Source: Clytia hemisphaerica (lineage: Eukaryota; Cnidaria; Hydrozoa; Leptothecata; Clytiidae). Taken from it: 64,000 nt of DNA. The translations under genes were made by a program, and so were the position numbers. Numbering within the stretch: position 1 is the stretch's first letter; every line of letters starts with the position of its first letter. The notes below the pieces were generated by a model. The model had not been told where the DNA came from. It made no database searches and worked only from the letters and a program-made list of their open reading frames with translations. This document shows, piece by piece, positions 61,995 through 64,000 of the stretch. The stretch is from assembly GCA_902728285.1 (NCBI GenBank), contig CACVBU010000274.1, positions 1,193,132 to 1,257,131 of the forward strand, given 5' to 3'.

Positions 61995-62243
61995 GTAAGC
62001 TAACTGTTTGTTTCTACGGTGAAACTGAGTCATGCTTTATTTTAGTTCATATTGGTGCATCTGTCTGTCTGTCCGACTGTCAGTGGAAAGTCCAGAACTG
62101 GTTAGGAATCGATTATTAATCGATTGTCAATCGATTGAATTATAACATTGAGACTGACTTCTTTGGAATGGTTCAACTTTAAAATATGGTCTCAGGAATG
62201 GTGTCTTAGGTTTAAGTAGGGAATGGCAGGGAAGGCTTATTGA
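61995..62243. other. Start of MPP-like intron 7
   Basis: Follows the donor GTAAGC at 61995. ATCGATTATTAATCGATTG near 62109 is a small direct/inverted motif. No exon is seen. Confidence 0.35.
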
Positions 62244-62480
62244 AACACCCCTGTCTCACAGCCCCGGGGATAAAATTTTCCATTGTAATCACAATGGGGA
62301 TAGAGATTCTACAAGCTTAAAAAATCCAGTGTGGATGGTTTTGGAGTGCAATTTTTTACAATAAAATTTGATTGGGGATGTAATCAAAGTCAGTTTCCCA
62401 GTGATGCTGAAATTTTGGGGTATTTTCAGTACCGGGGACGAAATTCGCTCTATGTTTTCATCAGAACTGAAGTCTGTCTC
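62244..62480. mobile_element. Copy of the CACCCCTGT..CACAG repeat family
   Basis: It begins CACCCCTGTCTCACAGCCCC followed by GGGGATAAAATTTTCC. The right half has CAGTACCGGGGACGAAATTC. The interior shares CAAGCTTAAAAAATC and TGGAGTGCAATTTTTT with the reverse complement of 27779-28049. Confidence 0.55.
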
Positions 62481-63724
62481 ACTATTATCTGTAGTGGAAA
62501 AAAAAACTTCGTTAGAATTTGAATTGCATCTGATTGCGTAGTATTTTTGTGCTATCTAACTTGAATTTTATTTCTCTATACATTTTTGCCTCCGCTGCAG
62601 ATTATAGTGAGACATATTGCAACCATTTACATGAAATGCTAACAACAGAGTTCCTTTTATTCCGTTTTCGCAGCAGTTTGATATATTAATCAGTCTTTAC
62701 GAAACATTATGTTGTCTCTTAGCAACTTTTGCATCTATATCTTTATATATAAGAATCATCATCCTTTATAGTGTAAACAGCTAAGTATAAAAATAACTAA
62801 AAGCTTAAAGCTATTCCGGCTAAAGATGGTCATATTGGGCTAGTACTAGAAAGTATATGTAGGCCTATGTAACTTTTGGCTTTAATGGGAGGTTATGAGT
62901 TATTTCTTATGTTGCTCTCTCACCGACCGCGTTTAACTTAAGCCTGTAGTTTCTTCTTTTATGTTATATTTTAATGTGCTTATGAAATATGAACGAACCT
63001 AGTAATGTTTATTATCTCAAGGTTTGGAAGTTGTGGTCTGATCTGATCAAAACCTATGATTTGTTATCATAATAATAATACATCAGAAAATTTTTTTTTA
63101 TTACAGATTACATCGAGTGAAAATTTTTAAAGTTTTTCTTTCCTTCGTAGTCAAAATAATCTGTAGTAATGGATATTTTATCTCTGCTCTTATGGCTTTT
63201 CTTACCATCTACATTTGTATGCTCTAGTTTAGACGGCCGACTTTCTGCCCTGCCTATTCTAATTGTTAGAGTAGGCAGAAAGTGGGCACAAAGTTGGCAA
63301 TTAAAATCTTCGCTTGGAAAAGGTGATGAGGCAACCAGACCATAGTTATTGGAATGATTTCTGTGACTTTAGCTTCGATTCAAAAAATCTTCAAACATCT
63401 CCCTCCAGAGGAGGTTATACCGTGTTGCTTACAGTTTAAAACTCGTGATATATTTTCAGCCTTTTCGTTACTAAGAATATTACTACCGTACAGATTAATG
63501 ACAATTAGATTAACATTTTCGACTATAATTGATTACGATTCTGTTGTAATTACTCTCTTCTCGTTTTCGAGGAGAAAAATAAATTTCTTTGTGATGTTGC
63601 CAAGCTAATAAGCTTTTTACGAGTGAATGTTGTAATGTTATACTTGACTTTTTCAATTTGGAGGGATTTGACTTTGAGTATGGTATAATTGAATGGTACT
63701 TTTTATCAACTACTGACATAAATT
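62481..63724. other. MPP-like intron or downstream sequence, no exon recognised
   Basis: I looked for the next PDZ exon and for SH3 words and did not find them. TAGTTTAGACGG is followed near 63240-63290 by a short palindromic CTTTCTGCCC..GTAGGCAGAAAGTGGGC. Nothing else. Confidence 0.35.
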
Positions 63725-63880
63725 CTACACCTTTTTGTTATAAGAAACACCTTTATAAGAAACTCGAGGCTGAAAATAGTCTGAAAAGTAAGGAATCGTT
63801 CAGGAACTGGTCAGGCTGAGAATAAGGAAACAAATTAAGGAACAGAGAGTTAAACTTGAGGCACACATTTACAAAAGCCT
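63725..63880. mobile_element. Fragment of the TATAAGGAAC MITE family
   Basis: TTATAAGAAACTCGAGGCTG, AAAGTAAGGAATCG, CTGAGAATAAGGAAACA and TTAAGGAACAG match, in the opposite orientation, the reiterated words of 42471-42733. The far end is not identified. Confidence 0.5.
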
Positions 63881-64000
63881 AAACAAAAAGATGACAAGAT
63901 ATTGACGAAACAACATTCAATAAACGTCTTTTTCTGTACTTCATGTATTCCATTGTAATACTAAAACAAAGTTTTTAAACTTAGCAAATTCAATCTTGGC

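Noticed and set aside
63354-63608. Next exon of the MPP-like gene
   Set aside because: The peptide does not resemble the last PDZ strand or SH3, and there is no good acceptor in the needed phase.

Overview
This window is from the nuclear genome of a non-vertebrate metazoan. The evidence is spliced genes with GT..AG introns, animal-only families (claudin-like, TRAF, MPP/MAGUK, UBE2U), AT-rich non-coding DNA and a heavy load of small transposons. I cannot name the phylum from sequence alone. A cnidarian, mollusc or other marine invertebrate would all fit.

Layout. (1) About 1054-5373 (+): the 3' part of a ubiquitin-conjugating enzyme gene of the UBE2U type, with its first exons missing or unseen. 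Its fourth visible exon lies at the end of a seven-copy tandem array that amplified an intron/exon boundary. (2) 7422-21355 (+): a complete family-20 beta-N-acetylhexosaminidase of the chitooligosaccharidolytic type, in nine exons. It has two possible first exons, one encoding a secretory signal peptide and one a type II membrane anchor. Its 5.5-kb intron holds a LINE with a 627-codon open frame and a foldback element split by a second LINE. (3) 22390-26328 (-): a four-exon claudin/PMP22-type tetraspan protein with a proline-rich PPPPSY/PPSY tail. (4) 26348-41307: about 15 kb with no gene I can support, filled with repeats. (5) 41308-44888 (+): a TRAF protein (RING-like, zinc fingers, coiled coil, MATH) in six exons, followed by a decayed copy of one of its exons. 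(6) 49140 to beyond the window (+): the 5' half of an MPP2/MPP6 (varicose-like) scaffold gene with two L27 domains and most of a PDZ domain; the SH3 and guanylate-kinase exons are expected downstream.

The genes are not an operon and no shared pathway is evident. They have separate functions: ubiquitin conjugation, glycan breakdown, membrane or junction, immune-type signalling, and cell-polarity scaffold. What unifies the window is transposon activity. I found about 20 non-autonomous DNA elements with terminal inverted repeats. Target duplications that can be read directly indicate several mechanisms: TA (Tc1/mariner-like), TAA (PIF/Harbinger-like), 5 bp and 8 bp (hAT-like). Two tRNA-derived SINEs are each interrupted by one of these elements. 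One poly(A)-tailed retroposed segment has a perfect 16-bp target duplication. All exon boundaries come from reading frame, splice signals and family similarity recalled from knowledge. No database search or transcript was available.
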